64,000 bases of DNA. Origin: Ailurus styani. Taxonomy: Eukaryota; Chordata; Mammalia; Carnivora; Ailuridae. The notes under the pieces were generated by a model. The model was not told the origin of the DNA. It did no database searches and saw nothing but the letters and a program-made list of their open reading frames with translations. Numbering within the stretch: position 1 is the stretch's first letter; every line of letters begins with the position of its first letter. Below, in pieces: positions 1-12,192 of this stretch. The stretch is taken from positions 1,189,981 to 1,253,980 of the forward strand of contig LNAC01000103.1 in the NCBI GenBank assembly GCA_002007465.1, read 5' to 3'. The translations under genes and the position numbers were made by a program.

Positions 1-91
1 CGGGCACCCTGCTCAGTGGGGAGCCTGCTTTTCCTTCTCCCCTCTGCTTGTGTTTTCTCTCTCTCTCTCAAATAGATAAATAAAATCTTTT
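1..91 (+). mobile_element. Can-SINE 3' end, cut by window edge
   Basis: Only the last part of a plus-strand Can-SINE is inside the window: the 'gctcagtggggagcctgctt' segment, a CT-rich tract and the AAATAGATAAATAAAATCTTTT tail region. The tRNA-derived head lies upstream of the window. This SINE family is mobilised by L1 proteins and has no coding capacity. Confidence 0.9.
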
Positions 92-348
92 AGGAATTCA
101 TAAAAAAGAAATGCAAAAAATAAAAAAAGTAAAAAAGGAAATGAAACAAGTGTTAGAATCCATGACATTTCAAAAGAAAAAATAGATGAATAAGTTAATT
201 AAGATTGGAAGTCTCTTTAACAAATTGTCAGTGAAAAATTTTGGAGATATGCTTATTGAAAGATAAGAGAAAATACTTCATTTGTAGATAGTTAGGGATA
301 CTTGGGAATATGATCAATGAGTGCTAGCTTTATCCATATATGAACTGT

Positions 349-388
<40 letters not shown>

Positions 389-692
389 TACTAAGTGTAG
401 AAATTGAATAGGTATAAAGATTAATATAGATCTGTATGTAAATGCGCATTAGTATACATACATATACTTATTATCTTTCTCCACTGTGTTCCTAGAAAAC
501 AAGAAAACAAGAAAGTTCACAAAGTGATGGGAACATGTCACGTGGTTAAAAGAAGAAACTTGAAAAAGTTCCCAGTGGCCAAGACTGAGACAATTTGAGT
601 AAAATAATAATGAAACTACTAGATTTTTCACCCATGTAATAAAATTAATGCCCTTGAGTTTATGCTGATGTAAATAAAGGAATGAAAAATAT
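92..692. other. Unassigned AT-rich DNA
   Basis: No gene seen. The stretch is A-rich just after the SINE tail and contains a TA microsatellite (listed separately). The short open frames here lack codon bias, splice signals or recognisable motifs. Confidence 0.5.
351..385. repeat. (TA)n microsatellite
   Basis: About 17 uninterrupted TA units after a short TGTG start. Simple repeat, likely length-polymorphic. Confidence 0.95.
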
Positions 693-703
693 ATAATTTT
701 CTT

Positions 704-903
704 GGGGTGCCTGGGCAGCTCAGTCAGTTAAGTGTTTGCTTTCAGTTCAGGTCATGATCTCAGGGTCCTGGGACCCAGTTCCCATCGGGGGCCGAGCTCA
801 AAGGGGAGTCAGTTTCTTCCTCTCTCTTTGCCCCTGCCTCCCACTTGTTCTCTCTCTCTCTCTCTCAAATAAAATAAAAATCTTTAAAAAAAAAGAAAAG
901 TAC
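704..903 (+). mobile_element. Can-SINE, full length
   Basis: The tRNA-like head (ggggtgcctgggcagctcag), the B-box-like 'caggtcatgatctcagggtc', a CT tract and an A-rich tail are all present. An 11-bp target duplication 'ataattttctt' lies at 693-703 and 904-914, which fixes the borders. Divergence from other copies suggests moderate age. Confidence 0.93.
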
Positions 904-1037
904 ATAATTTTCTTAAAATAGTATTCTAATTCATAAGCATAGAAAGAATAATGAAGGTAGAAAATTGCGGTTTGCCGAACAACACCGTGTTAATCACTGC
1001 AAGCAAGAACTGTTGATAGATCAGTAAAGTTACTAAG

Positions 1038-1203
1038 ACGTGAGGCCCCAGGGGGGCTCAGTTGTTAAGCGTCTACTCAGCGGAGAGGCTGCTTCTCCCT
1101 CTCCCCTTCCTGTCGTTCCCCCTGCTTGTGCTCTCTCTCGCGCTCACTCTCTCTTTCTCTCTCTCCCTCAAATAAATAAACAGAATCTTTTAAAAAATAA
1201 AAT
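1038..1203 (+). mobile_element. Can-SINE, internally deleted
   Basis: The head (about 1042-1075) joins directly to the distal CT-rich half, so the central part with the 'caggtcatgatctc' block is missing. Flanks 'aaagttactaag' (1026-1037) and 'aaagttagtaag' (1204-1215) form a 12-bp target duplication with one mismatch. The deletion may predate or postdate insertion. Confidence 0.88.
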
Positions 1204-1215
1204 AAAGTTAGTAAG

Positions 1216-2429
1216 GCAAAGGATAATGAGATATGAGGATGTTATTAAAGTCTCAAAATATCTCCCCAAAAGAGAATTATTAATTACAAAGGGGGAAAAA
1301 TAGTAACATTAGAATCCAGAAATCTGACGGACACAACTTGAACAAACCGATCAGTGTTACCAGGGCCAGTATTCTGACATATTGGCATCACGCATCTCCT
1401 GACCTGATATACTGTGAAGAACATGATACCGTGTCTATGTCATTCTTTCACCAAATGCGTGACATCACTATAATCATGAGAAACTACTAGGCAAACCGAA
1501 ATTAAGGAAAAGTCTCCAATACAGCAGACCAGGGTTGGTGAAATATAAGAAGGTTATAAAAGACAGGAAAGTCTGAGGGACAGTCTTTAACAGATAATCA
1601 GCCTATAATAGATTAGCAGAAACTAAGGAAACATTACAAATAAATTTAGTGTAGTATTCTTGATTAGAACTTAGTCCAGAAAAAAGTGGAGGTTGGGAAC
1701 CTGGCGAAATTTGTGTAAGGTCTAAAGATTCGTTAATAGTATTTATAGCAATGTTAATTACCTGGTTTGATATTTGTACCACGGTTATGTAAGACGTTAA
1801 CATTGGGTAAACTAGGTGAAGCGTTCATGTGGAAACTATATACTACCTTTATACTTCTTTTGTAAATCTCAGTGTATTTCTAAATAAAAGGTGAAAAATA
1901 AAAACTTACTTTTTTTCTTCATATACATTTTTAAAATATTTTCTAAGAAGTAATTCCCTCCATAGTTAATAAACAATTAACAGATTGAACAATTAAAATT
2001 AAGTAAAATGTTGAACATACATATGGATTAGAAACACTCTTTTCGATGATGTATTAATTTAGTAGATGTTTCATATTACTGTATTTTTGGTTGTCCATCT
2101 CTTTACTATTAGTATTTAAGAGATTTTAGGATGTCATTTTTTCTGTGATAGCAAAGCAAAAAATATCAATTTTGTTTACCCATATAAAAAAGTATATGAT
2201 TAGAAGGCAATATTTTTTTCTGTTTTATAGCTGGTATACAGAATCAAATACTATAATATTTAATTTCTGAACACTGCATTTAAATAAGCATTATTTTTTG
2301 TTGTTGTTAAATGCTAAATCATGATGTTAGCCCACTATTCAATTCCAACAATAAGTATTTCCTGTTAGTAAAGGTCTCATTCCTATAGATTTTCCATATT
2401 ATACAAATATTTCTTAAGACCACATCATA
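1216..2429. other. Unassigned AT-rich DNA
   Basis: No gene or confidently named repeat recognised. Only short chance open frames (up to 66 codons) and poly-T or poly-A runs are visible. Confidence 0.45.
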
Positions 2430-4230
2430 TTTATAGTGCAGTTTTAGGTTCACAGCAAGACTGAGTGAAAAGTGTAGAGATTTCTCACAAGCCATCTGTC
2501 AGAACACACGCCCAACCTCCTCCACGATCAATATCCAGATCAGTACATTTGTTAAAATCAATGAACCTGCATTGACACCTCATTATCCAAAATCCATAGT
2601 TTACATTAGGTATCAGTGTTGGTGTAATACATTCCATGTATAATGACATGTATCTGCCATTTTGGTGTCGTAAAGAATTAGTTTCACTCCGATAAAGTCC
2701 TCTATGTTCCAACTATTCATTCCTTCCTTTTCACTAACCCCTGGAATTACTGATCATTCCCCTGTCTCCATCATTTTGCTTTTTCCAGAATGTCGGTACA
2801 GTATATAGTCTTTCCAGATTGGCTTCTTTTGCACAGTAGTATGCATTCCAAGTTCCTCCTTGTGTTTTCATGGCTTGATAGCCCATTTATTTTTAGCTCC
2901 GGATAACTTTCCTTTATCTGGATGTACCACGGTTTATGCATTCACTTGCCGAAGAGCATCTCCTTTGCTTCCAAGTTTTGGCAATTTGGAATAAAGCTGC
3001 TATAAATATCCATGTGCAGGTTGTGGGGCACTCCGATGGGGTAGGGGCCAGTAGAGAAAGAATTCACCCGAGGCTGACCAAAAAAGATGAAAGTTGATTG
3101 AATACACTGAAGGAAGCAGAGGAGAGACAGTCTGCCCTGAAGTGGTGGTGAGGGGCCGCAATTATAGGGCAGAGTGACGGATCATGGGAATATTTCAAAT
3201 TTTCCCTTTTTTGGTAATCTTAGGAACTGTGCCTGGTTGTAACTGGTCAGTTAGAGCCTATGGTTATTTTAAGGCGTGTTGGTTAATGAGCCTGTTTGCA
3301 TTCAGCTTGGTGGTCACCGTGAGTCCATTTGCCTTGATCAAGTTTCCATTGCTCTGAAAAGCAGCCTCTACACTGTTGCCTAAAAGCAGCCTCTACACAG
3401 GTTTTCTGGAGGTATCATTTGACTCATTTGGGTAAATACCATGGTATGATTGCTATACCTTATGGTAAGAGAATGTTCAGTTTTGTAAGAAACTGCCAAA
3501 CTGTCTTCCAAGTGGCTATTCTGTTTCACATTTCTGCCAGCAATGAATTTAATGTAGTTAGTGTTTTGGATTTTGGCCATTCCGAAAGGTGTGCAGTGGT
3601 ATTTCATTCTTGTTTTAATTTGCAATTCCTTAATGACATGAGATGTCGAACATATTTTCATGTGTTTATTTGCCATCTGTATATCTTCTTTAGTGAGGTG
3701 TCTGTACAGAGATCTTTTGCCCATTTTTAAATTGGGTTGTTCATTTTCTTATTGTCAAGCTTTAAGTGTTCTTTGTGCATTTTGGAAAAGTCTTTTATTA
3801 CATATGTCTTTTGCAAATATTTTTCTTCCAGTCTGTGTTGTCTGCTCATTCTCTTAACTTTGTCTTTCCCAGAGCAGAAGTATTTAATTTTCATCAAATT
3901 TAGCTTATCAAGTATTTCTTTCATGGATCACACTTTCGGTGTTGTATCTAAAAAGTCATCTCCAATCCCAAGGTCATTTAGGTTTTCTCCTACATTATCT
4001 TCTAATTTTAAAGTTTTGCATTTTATAGTTGAGTCTGTGATCTATTTTGAGTTAGTTTTTGTGAAGAGCATAACGTCTGTGACTAGATTCATTTGGCTGA
4101 TGAATGGCTAGTTGTTCTAGCACCGTTTGTTGAAAAGACTATCTTTGGTCCATTTTACTGTCTTTGTTTCTTTGTCAAAAATCAGTTCAGTATATTTTTT
4201 GGGTTGGTTCTTCTTTTTCAAATTAGTATT
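2430..4230 (-). mobile_element. LINE-1 3' end (3'UTR and ORF2 C-terminal part), decayed
   Basis: The plus strand reads as the complement of an L1 3' region. Near 2430-3020 is the 3'UTR-like part. From about 3403 on, the minus strand encodes degenerate ORF2 C-terminal sequence, for example broken frames at 3380-3724 and 3727-3924 with many stops. The element is 5'-truncated and interrupted by a solo LTR at 3022-3397. Its divergence suggests a pre-carnivore mammalian L1 subfamily. It cannot be active. Confidence 0.85.
3022..3397 (-). mobile_element. Solo LTR (ERV1-like) inserted in the L1
   Basis: The 376-bp element begins TGTGG and ends CTACA (TG...CA rule) and is flanked by a perfect 5-bp duplication 'caggt' (3017-3021, 3398-3402). 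The L1 sequence resumes on either side, so the insertion is younger than the L1. Read on the minus strand, the promoter-distal part resembles a gammaretrovirus-type R/U5 ending. A 17-bp direct repeat (aaaagcagcctctacac) at 3357-3373 and 3382-3398 lies at one end. No internal viral sequence remains, so LTR-LTR recombination is inferred. Confidence 0.75.
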
Positions 4231-4365
4231 TATCTATTATATGAAAATGTGAAAATGCCTGAAAAAATATGGTCCTGATATTCAAAATGAAAAGGATTTT
4301 TTCCCCCTAGGAATTGGTAGTGTGAGAATTTAAAAAAATTCAAAATTTGTTCATTTCAAAATGAA
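4231..4365. other. Short unassigned spacer
   Basis: AT-rich sequence between the L1 and the next SINE; nothing recognisable. Confidence 0.4.
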
Positions 4366-4374
4366 CAAAACGAG

Positions 4375-4560
4375 GGCACCTGGGCGGCTCAGTTGGTTAA
4401 GCAACTGCCTTTGGCTCAGGTCATGATCTCCGAGTCCTGGGATCAAGCCCCGCATTTCTGTGCTTGGCTGAGAGCCTGCCTGCTTCTCCCCCTACCCCTC
4501 ACCAGCTCATGCTCTCACTCTCTCTCTCAGATAAATAAATAAAATCTTTAAAAAAATAAG
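4375..4560 (+). mobile_element. Can-SINE, full length
   Basis: Head 'ggcacctgggcggctcagtt', B-box-like segment, CT tract and AATAAATAAAATCTTT tail are visible. Target duplication 'caaaacgag' (4366-4374) and 'caaaatgag' (4561-4569) differs by one C-to-T change at a CpG, consistent with methylation decay after insertion. Confidence 0.93.
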
Positions 4561-4569
4561 CAAAATGAG

Positions 4570-6640
4570 AAAATTCCTGTGTTCAATAAACTTAAATCTA
4601 ACACATTTAAATTTTCTAAAAAATTTACTTTAGCATATCTAGATATCCTCCCAGAGATTAAAGATGTGGAGGAATACCAGAATTCTAGCTTTTGGAGGCG
4701 AGGGGAGGGGAGGGACCCAATCAATTTCTTTTTCGTTTTTAGATTTTTGTTATAGTATCGCTATCAATAATAGACAAGCTATTATGTCACCATACTATTA
4801 AAAAAGAAAAGCATTTAATCATTTCACTGAGATTCTTATACCTACTTAATCACTATGCTATTCTATCACATTGTAAGCATGTATTAGCATATATTAAGAG
4901 CAATACAGCAAAATCAAACATTCACAATATGTCAAACATTTTGCAAAAAACGTGAAAAGCAAGACACTCATTTACTTCTTTAGAAATGCTAATTAATCAT
5001 GAACAGTGCTACAGATGAAGTTATCTAAGAGCAAGCCTACTCACAGCAACAGCTTTGTGGGTTAGGAAAATGGCATTGTTCCAAAAAATCTTTTATATGA
5101 GCATTAAAGAAAAAATGCAGCAAACTTTAATCTTAATTGGAAATATCAAAAAGAAACTTTGAAACCCAGAGGATAGAAATAAAGCAAAAGACTGAAAAAA
5201 TGGTAAAAAGAAACACAGACACTTCAAAATAAATTTGCTTAGGAAAAAGCTTGAAATTACAGTGTTGCTTCATAGAGAAATCTCAATAGATAGTTTCCAA
5301 TTTACATCTGAAAATATTTTCTGATCACAGATGTCTACAAATTTTAACAATAACTTCAATGTTCAAAATCATGGCAATAAAAGCAAAAAGCCTATGGCCA
5401 GTGAATTAATATTAAATGGTGCTGATTTGTTTTCAGATTTATAAGACAAAATGTGGCCAAGAAACTTTTAATTATTTTTGCATGCAAGAATTACATTACT
5501 AACTAAATGAAATTATGGAAGAATGAAAGTATGCATGTGTTGAAGTGTGTGTTATTTAGCAGTATGCTCTCAGATTTGGAACTATGTAAAGCTCTATTGC
5601 TATTTTAACATCTTTAATATTTAGGAGATAGACAATGTCTAAGCAGTCAGTTCTGTATATTTCAAGCTCTGTTACTTAAAAGAATGCTTTGTGCTGTCAT
5701 TGAAGTACAGAAAAACAAGCCACTATTATTTATCAAAAAAGCAATAATTATTGATGGATTAGAAAACCATGGAAATCTTTCATTCCAGTTCAGCTGTCTC
5801 AGTTTATCTATAAGGAAACTAAATTAGAAAGATGGATTGACTTGCCTAACTTTGTATTAGAAAGCTAGTAAAGTCAAAACTTTGCCTCATATATATTATA
5901 GATAATTCCACTTGATGATCTAATTTTTGTTCTGAATATTACTTTGTGATATTCTTGTTGAAAATCTGAACACATGTTTCTCTCATGGAAGCAATGTTGG
6001 ATATGACAATGTGCTCTGTGACCATCATACCCAATGGCTGTGTGAACTATAATTACGTTTGTTCAAGGCTAATTTCTTGGTTCCTATAGTAGAAGTCCCT
6101 TCTGTACACAAAGGAAAAGAAATATATCTTTTCCTTTTTAAATTTTTCTTAGGATTTGTGTTACGTTTTTGGATTAATAGGACTCCTTTAGTTTGCAGCT
6201 TTCCCTTTGGCACACCTGTCAAAGAGTAAGCCTTCCTTTCTCCTTTGTGGCTACCCTCCTCATATTTTTATTTTCCTCCTTCTAGGCTTTCAGGGACTTC
6301 ATGAGCTCATTTATAATTATTTTTCTATCAATTACTTTGAGAATGATTTTTTTAAGTCAACTAAGTTCACAGATAAATGAACTTAATCCTCTGTCCCCAC
6401 ATTATCCCAATAACCCATCACAGAATATACATTGAATTAAAATATGGCTAAAATCTCAGTGGAGCTCCTGTATACTGTGATAACATGTATTACAAATAGA
6501 AAGAATGGCTTTTTAAATGGACAGATTTATCATAAATCATCTATAAAATACTAGTCATGTCTTTAGTTCCATATTGTTTGGCTCCTAGCATCCAAACCTC
6601 AGGTCCTGGTTAAGATGAACACTCCAGTTGTAATTCAAGA
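4570..6640. other. Unassigned DNA between repeats
   Basis: No gene seen. AT-rich, with one MIR remnant (listed separately). Other parts may be old unrecognised repeats or unique sequence. Confidence 0.45.
5797..5890 (-). mobile_element. MIR remnant
   Basis: The order 'ataaggaaactaaat', 'gacttgcctaa', 'aaagctagtaaagtc' follows the complement of the MIR core (ancient tRNA-derived SINE). Heavily diverged; the assignment is from pattern recognition only. Confidence 0.6.
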
Positions 6641-6644
6641 GTGT

Positions 6645-6691
<47 letters not shown>

Positions 6692-6700
6692 CATGCATGC
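6641..6700. repeat. (GT)n / (GC)n / (GCAT)n compound microsatellite
   Basis: GT units with one A interruption, then five GC dinucleotides, then GCAT repeats. Alternating purine-pyrimidine sequence of this length can adopt Z-DNA. It produces a spurious His-Thr-rich open frame on the minus strand (6585-6842). Confidence 0.95.
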
Positions 6701-9700
6701 GAGCACTGGGATAGTGGTTTTTTTTGCAGGGGAGCAGGGCTGCCCCAGTAAGACTCTTTAAATATAGTAAAAAAACTGGTCTATTGGCTTGTAGCCAAAG
6801 ACTGTTTCCAGCTGATAAGTTTGATTGCTCTCTTTTAGTCAATGCAAAAGCCCTGAAGGGGAATTGCTTTAGATTCCTTTTTAGACCCTAAGCCAGCTCT
6901 GCAAAGCTCCAAGAAGACTAAACAAATTAAAAGACTTGGGGAGTGATTTTAAAGTGAAAGCAAAATGGTTTAGGCGAACATAAATAATGCATTATGTAAC
7001 CAGGGGGGAAAAATGATGGACTCAATCAAGCTCTATGAAAAAGACAAAAGTAATCCCTCTGAAACAATCAACTTAAGTTAAATATATGAAAAATATTATG
7101 GCACACTTAAATTGTTTTATTGCTCTAACTCTAAAATTTTGTAATGACAATCTTATTTTTCGTAAATAAAACTGAAAAGATCATGCCTATTTTGCTCAAT
7201 TGAAATGAATAGTCCTTTTAAACTTGTAACACAGAATTGGATCATTCTGTAGTGGAAATGATGTTACTGCAACATGGCATTCCAAGCTATCTGCAATCAT
7301 GTGAATTATTCCACTGGCATTTAAGATAGGAACGGCTAATTGTAAGACTGATGAATAATAAGTAAATAGTGGTTTCCTCATTATTTTAAATTATAAGTTT
7401 TCAAATATTCAGAGCTATGTTTATTAGAGAATAAAGGAGAGAAATCAAAACTATCTCAACATTAAAATCTCACCTAAACAGATTATGAGCTTTTAAATAT
7501 TATTTCAGTTTCTGTACTTATCTCTAAGAATAAATGCCATAAAATATACTTTTTCAAATGTACCATTTTCCTATACTGTTGATTTTTATAAATCTCAGGC
7601 AAGGAAGGCAGTAATATTAGTCTGTTTCCTCTCACACCATATAAAAGACTTCTAATTAGGAGATTCCCTCTCCTCTCCAAGACATCACAGCATAGAAAAA
7701 GAAGTAAGTTTGTATCCACAAAATTAACTGAGTGGTACGTGGATACACTCTAGAAAGAGATGGAATTTGAAGGGAGATGGAAAGAGGAACGGGTGTTGAC
7801 TCTCTGGGATAATTGCCAGTAGAAGAAAACTGAAAAGAGTGTAACAGAAAGATTGAAATCAAATTGTTCTTCATTTCTGAATAAAGGACAAGGTAACAAA
7901 TGACAGCAAAGACAAATAACAGTTGAAGAACTGGCCAAGACTAAAACATTTTGCAGTTTGAGTATCAAAAAGGCTGTCATGCAAAAAGGAGGGTTGGGAG
8001 AGCAGAAAGCTTTTATGTAAGTAATTGCTTCCTTGGGTAGCCACCGCCCTTAGAAGAATGTTGCAACATTCTAGGGAGCTAGAGTACTTCCCAAGTTTCA
8101 AGCATCACCCAAGTTGTTGTTACCTTTGTCAAATAAACTTATTATTATAAATGTGTTTTATTGGGAATAATATTCTGAAAATAACTGACATGATTTTATC
8201 TTTTGCCTTTTAAAGTATAAAATGTACACACAAATCTTACTAAAGGTATTTTATGACTATAGGGAAATTAGGATTGGCTACCAAAGGAAATAAAAGATAA
8301 GTCTAAGATAATAACACTTTTCAGTTTTACATGACGCTTTTAGGGTTATAAATCTAGACCTAGACCACAGCATTCAGAATCAGGTATTCAGGAGGCAGAT
8401 CATTTTTCCTGATTATTTTTTCTTCCATTTAAATAAATCACAGTTCAAAACAGGAAGGCTCAGTCCATAGTGTTCTCTTGAAATACAGAGAAAAATCTAT
8501 TATATCTATGACAGTTCCATGCAGCTGTAGCAAAGATATCTATGAAATAGGGGGCCTGAAAGTGTAACTCCCCTATTAGGGGAGCATAGAGAATTATGGG
8601 AAGGAAGCAAAGCGCAAAGCGATCAAATGGGAAGAATTTTTCTCTCCCTGAACTTTGACTCACTGAAGAGGAAGTGCTTTAGTAAGAGAGGTTACCATTT
8701 AGGGCAGACCAGGGCTCTGACACTTACATTAGGGACTGTGCAGAGAGACTGCTGACAGAATATTCCATACTAATTTGAAGTCATATCAAAGTACATCTGG
8801 TAGCTCTACATGCACAGACAGAGGGAAGTCCGTGATGTTTGATTTCTGCTTTTTCTTCTCATGACGTGTTGATAGCTGGATCCAGATATTGCCAGGAATC
8901 TACACAGGGAGTTTGCCTTAGATAAACTAGTTTTGTAATGTGCCTGTGGAGTGGGTTGCCAGAAATGTTCCTCTAAATCACATTATAGAGTTGTTTTATA
9001 TATGTCTTATGAATATGTTGTTTACTATTATGATAAAAATACAAGATAATATTGAATCATTCCTGAAATAATAGAACACTCGATATAGTCCCTAATATGT
9101 CTAGAAGCATTTTATCTATATTCCTTAACGTTTCACAAGAATCTCACAAGAAAGTTAAGTGTTATTATTATTATTGTCTTAAAACCTCTGTGATGTCTAT
9201 GCCATCACCTAAAACATCAAAAGGCAAGCAGGGAAAGCGACCCGATTACCACCGCCATCTTCACTGTACCATCTACCAATGTTTTGAGCATCTAAACATC
9301 TTGATTTGCTGCCCACTAGACTCTAAAACTGGACTTAGAGTCATCTCCCATCATTAATCTTTGTTCTTCTTTTTATTTTCATAGAAATCTCCCTCATTAA
9401 AAGTCTGATCATATGCAACATCCAGAAAATATCTTCTACTACTAAGATCCATCAGATGACTCCCATAGTCCTTTAACAATAGAGATCTGGTGAAAAAACT
9501 AAGTAAATATGTTTTCCTTTGTCATTCAATGGGAAACTTGGTTTCCTTTGAGTAAAAGGGAAGACTGAGCAAGATGACAATTTTTCCTTTCCACGTCTAA
9601 GATGAGAAAAGCCTTCCCTTAAGGTAGCAACCTCATCGGTCTGTTCATGGATCACATAATGGTATTAATACTAGTAATGCTTTAAGTAAACAGGTACAAC

Positions 9701-11307
9701 TGTGTATTTTCAAGACCTATTTTTTTTTGCACGTAATGCAAATTTACCAGTTTTACAAGAGTAAATAAAAATTGAGTTACAGTTTTTAAATTGTTTATAA
9801 ATATAGAATGTCTTTCCAATAGTCATAAGAATAACACTTCTTGTTTTAAGTTAAAAAAGAAAGAAAAATGCATCTCATGTCTGGTACTATCTCTTTAGTA
9901 ACAAAACATGTTTGATATTATATACCAAGTTCAGATAATAAAAGGAAAGAAAATGCCTTTCAAACCTTATTTTGATGTAAATATTTCAGGAATTGATTCA
10001 TCACAAAAAAGTAATTTTTGTATGATCATATTTAATACACTTAGGCTTACCCACTTTAAAACTATTGAATATCTTCATATTGTTTATTTAGATGTGAAGC
10101 ATCACCTGTCTAATGATGTATAAAACCTGAAAAGCCCCAAAGTGTTCTCTGGGCTCATTTGTAGACACAGAAAGCTCTCAGACGTTACTCTCTTCCCCTG
10201 ACTTAGTCTGTATTTGATTATCTTAGTCCCCACTCCCATTCTTTCTAACACTTAAAACTAACCTTACTTTTTTCCTCCCCAAATTGTATGTTATTAACTG
10301 CATGTACTTTAAAAAAAAAAAGTGTGCCTGGACAATCAGATGGACTGGACTTAATTAGAAGCTTCTGGTCCAGAGGAATATTTTAATTCATCTCAGAAGA
10401 GTTTTAAGGTGCTATAGAAATGAGATTAACTGATAAACTGATGTAAGAGGAGTAATTATGTCAAAACACTAGAGTCCTATCTCAAGCTTTTTCCTGATCA
10501 AATGATACAGCATCTTAGTACTTCCAGTACTCTAGCAACACAAGCAAACTTATATAGGACTGTATTTTCCAATTGTAAGGAAAAAAAAATGTTAGGTAAT
10601 TTCAGTTCAGCAACTTCTGGATATATGTGTTGATGTCTGAAAATCATTTTTATGTGATACTTAATAAATTGTTTAGATCCTGTGGTAGTAAATCTTTCCA
10701 TAGGAGAGTGACAAAGGATGAAGGTAGCAGGTGTGATCCACTTTCAATTTGAATTTGATTGCTACTCAAGCTACTTAAGAATCAAGAAACTGAATTTTAT
10801 ATCTGTGTACCTTCTGTATATAATGAAGCTAATTATTCTAAAAATAATTGAGCTGACATTTCTGTGGTAATACCATCAAACCTGATTGTCATAATCTTTG
10901 AAAAGAAAAGGTTGAAGTTTAAATGATTATTTCTTATTTATAGTACAATAATTTAGCAGAGCCTGGAAATTACTTTGTAGGATTAGAATAGATGTTAATC
11001 AAATCCAAACAAGATGTGAGAAAATAATTGGAGTTTAGGGTGCAGGTTTAATTAAGGGGTGCTTAAGAACCTGCATCACCTATTTATTTATGTAGAAAAA
11101 ACACATAATAACCTTTAAGGAATTTTTGATAGCAAATGTATGGCATTCAGAAAACCTTGTGGGTATTGCAGACACACTCAAGAATCATCTAACAAAAGCA
11201 AAGGTATTCTACTTATTTCTTTCCAAAGGTGGAACATAATAGGAGATAGTGTATGCTGGATATTAATTATGCAAGTTTAAATATATACAAAAGCACAGAC
11301 TGAAAAG
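6701..11307. other. Long SINE-free unassigned segment
   Basis: No gene seen over 4.6 kb. It holds one MIR remnant and several short chance frames, including 9097-9357, which has a small CpG-bearing patch near 9236-9256. No Can-SINE occurs between 4560 and 11438, unusual against the local average of one per 2.4 kb. Confidence 0.45.
9085..9180 (-). mobile_element. MIR remnant
   Basis: The run from 'cattttatctatattcc' through 'ttcacaagaatctcacaaga' to 'gttattattattattg' follows the complement of the MIR core region. Short and diverged. Confidence 0.55.
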
Positions 11308-11465
11308 CAGTGTTTCTCAAAATGTGGTCACCAGACAACTTGATTAGGAATAATAGCCGGTGCTTATTTAAGAGGCGGATGGATGAATCTCATCAGAATA
11401 CTCCTAAGTAGAATCTGAGATCTGGATCTTCTTTTTCTTTTCTTTTCAAAAAAGATTTATTTATT

Positions 11466-11680
11466 GGGGCACCTGGGTGGCTCAGATGGTTAAGCATCTG
11501 CCTTCATCTCAGGTCATGACCCCAGGGTCCTGGCATCGGGCTCCCTCCTTGGTGGGGAGCCTGCTTCTCCTTCTCCCCCGCTCCTCCTCCCCACTCCTCA
11601 CCCTTCCACCACTCGTGATTTCACTCTGGCGCGCTCTATTTCAATTAAATAAATTAAATCTTTAAAAAAAGGATTTAAAA
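11466..11680 (+). mobile_element. Can-SINE nested inside the minus-strand SINE
   Basis: Head 'ggggcacctgggtggctcag', a C-rich middle, a CT tract and an A-rich tail are present. The flanks 'aaaaagatttatttatt' and 'aataaagattttgtttattt' are the target SINE's own tail, duplicated on insertion. The pair forms an inverted repeat. Confidence 0.88.
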
Positions 11681-11714
11681 AAAATAAAGATTTTGTTTAT
11701 TTATTTGAGAGAAA

Positions 11715-11763
<49 letters not shown>
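11715..11763. repeat. (CA)n microsatellite inside a SINE
   Basis: About 24 CA units within the minus-strand SINE, replacing its usual GA-rich tract. It generates spurious His-Thr and Cys-Val frames on the two strands. Confidence 0.96.
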
Positions 11764-11766
<3 letters not shown>

Positions 11767-12049
11767 GAGTAGGGGGAGGAGCAGAGGGCTAGAATGTTCA
11801 AGCAGACTTCCCACTGAGGACGTAGCTGGAAGGGGGCTTGATCCCACAACCCATGAAATCACGACCCGTGCTGAAACCAAGTTGGATGCTCGATTGACTA
11901 AGCCACCCAGGTGCACCCCCCCTTAAATGCATCTTATTTTTCAACGACCCCACCAAGATTCATATGAACACTAACATTTGAGAATCCCAGAGGAAAGATG
12001 TAGCAGAAATTTGAAATTATCCCACTGTGACTCCAAGTTAGGTCTGTTA

Positions 12050-12145
12050 CATAGTAGGTGCATTGACTATGGTCAATTTCTTATTCATAAGTTAAATGGA
12101 GAACCGAACAATACACTCATCTATCTCACGGGGATTTTTGAAGAC

Positions 12146-12192
<47 letters not shown>

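Larger units (their letters stand above)
11438..11930 (-). mobile_element. Can-SINE inserted in MER5, later split by another SINE
   Basis: Tail pieces lie at about 11448-11465 and 11681-11702, and the body with the complemented head runs to about 11923. A target duplication 'atcttctttttc' (11426-11437) and 'atcttatttttc' (11931-11942), one mismatch, marks the outer borders. The CT/GA tract of this SINE has become a pure (CA)n array. Confidence 0.85.
11308..11990 (+). mobile_element. MER5-type hAT DNA transposon remnant, split by nested SINEs
   Basis: The left part (11308-11437) starts 'cagtgtttctcaaaatgtgg' and the right part (11943-11990) ends '...catttgagaatcccag'. These ends form imperfect inverted repeats of the MER5 (Charlie-type) kind. 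The interior is interrupted by a minus-strand SINE carrying a second SINE. Non-autonomous, no transposase, ancient. Confidence 0.72.

Noticed and set aside
704..903. tRNA gene candidates in the SINE heads
   Set aside because: The heads are tRNA-derived but belong to repeated retroposons and lack an intact cloverleaf with a proper anticodon arm and 3' end.
9097..9357. 86-codon frame with a small CpG patch as a possible exon
   Set aside because: Starts in a MIR remnant, has no acceptor/donor pair I can defend, and no recognisable domain.
11693..11926. His-Thr-rich and Cys-Val-rich open frames on both strands
   Set aside because: Translations of a (CA)n microsatellite inside a SINE; the same applies to 6585-6842, 48345-48688 and 61259-61497.
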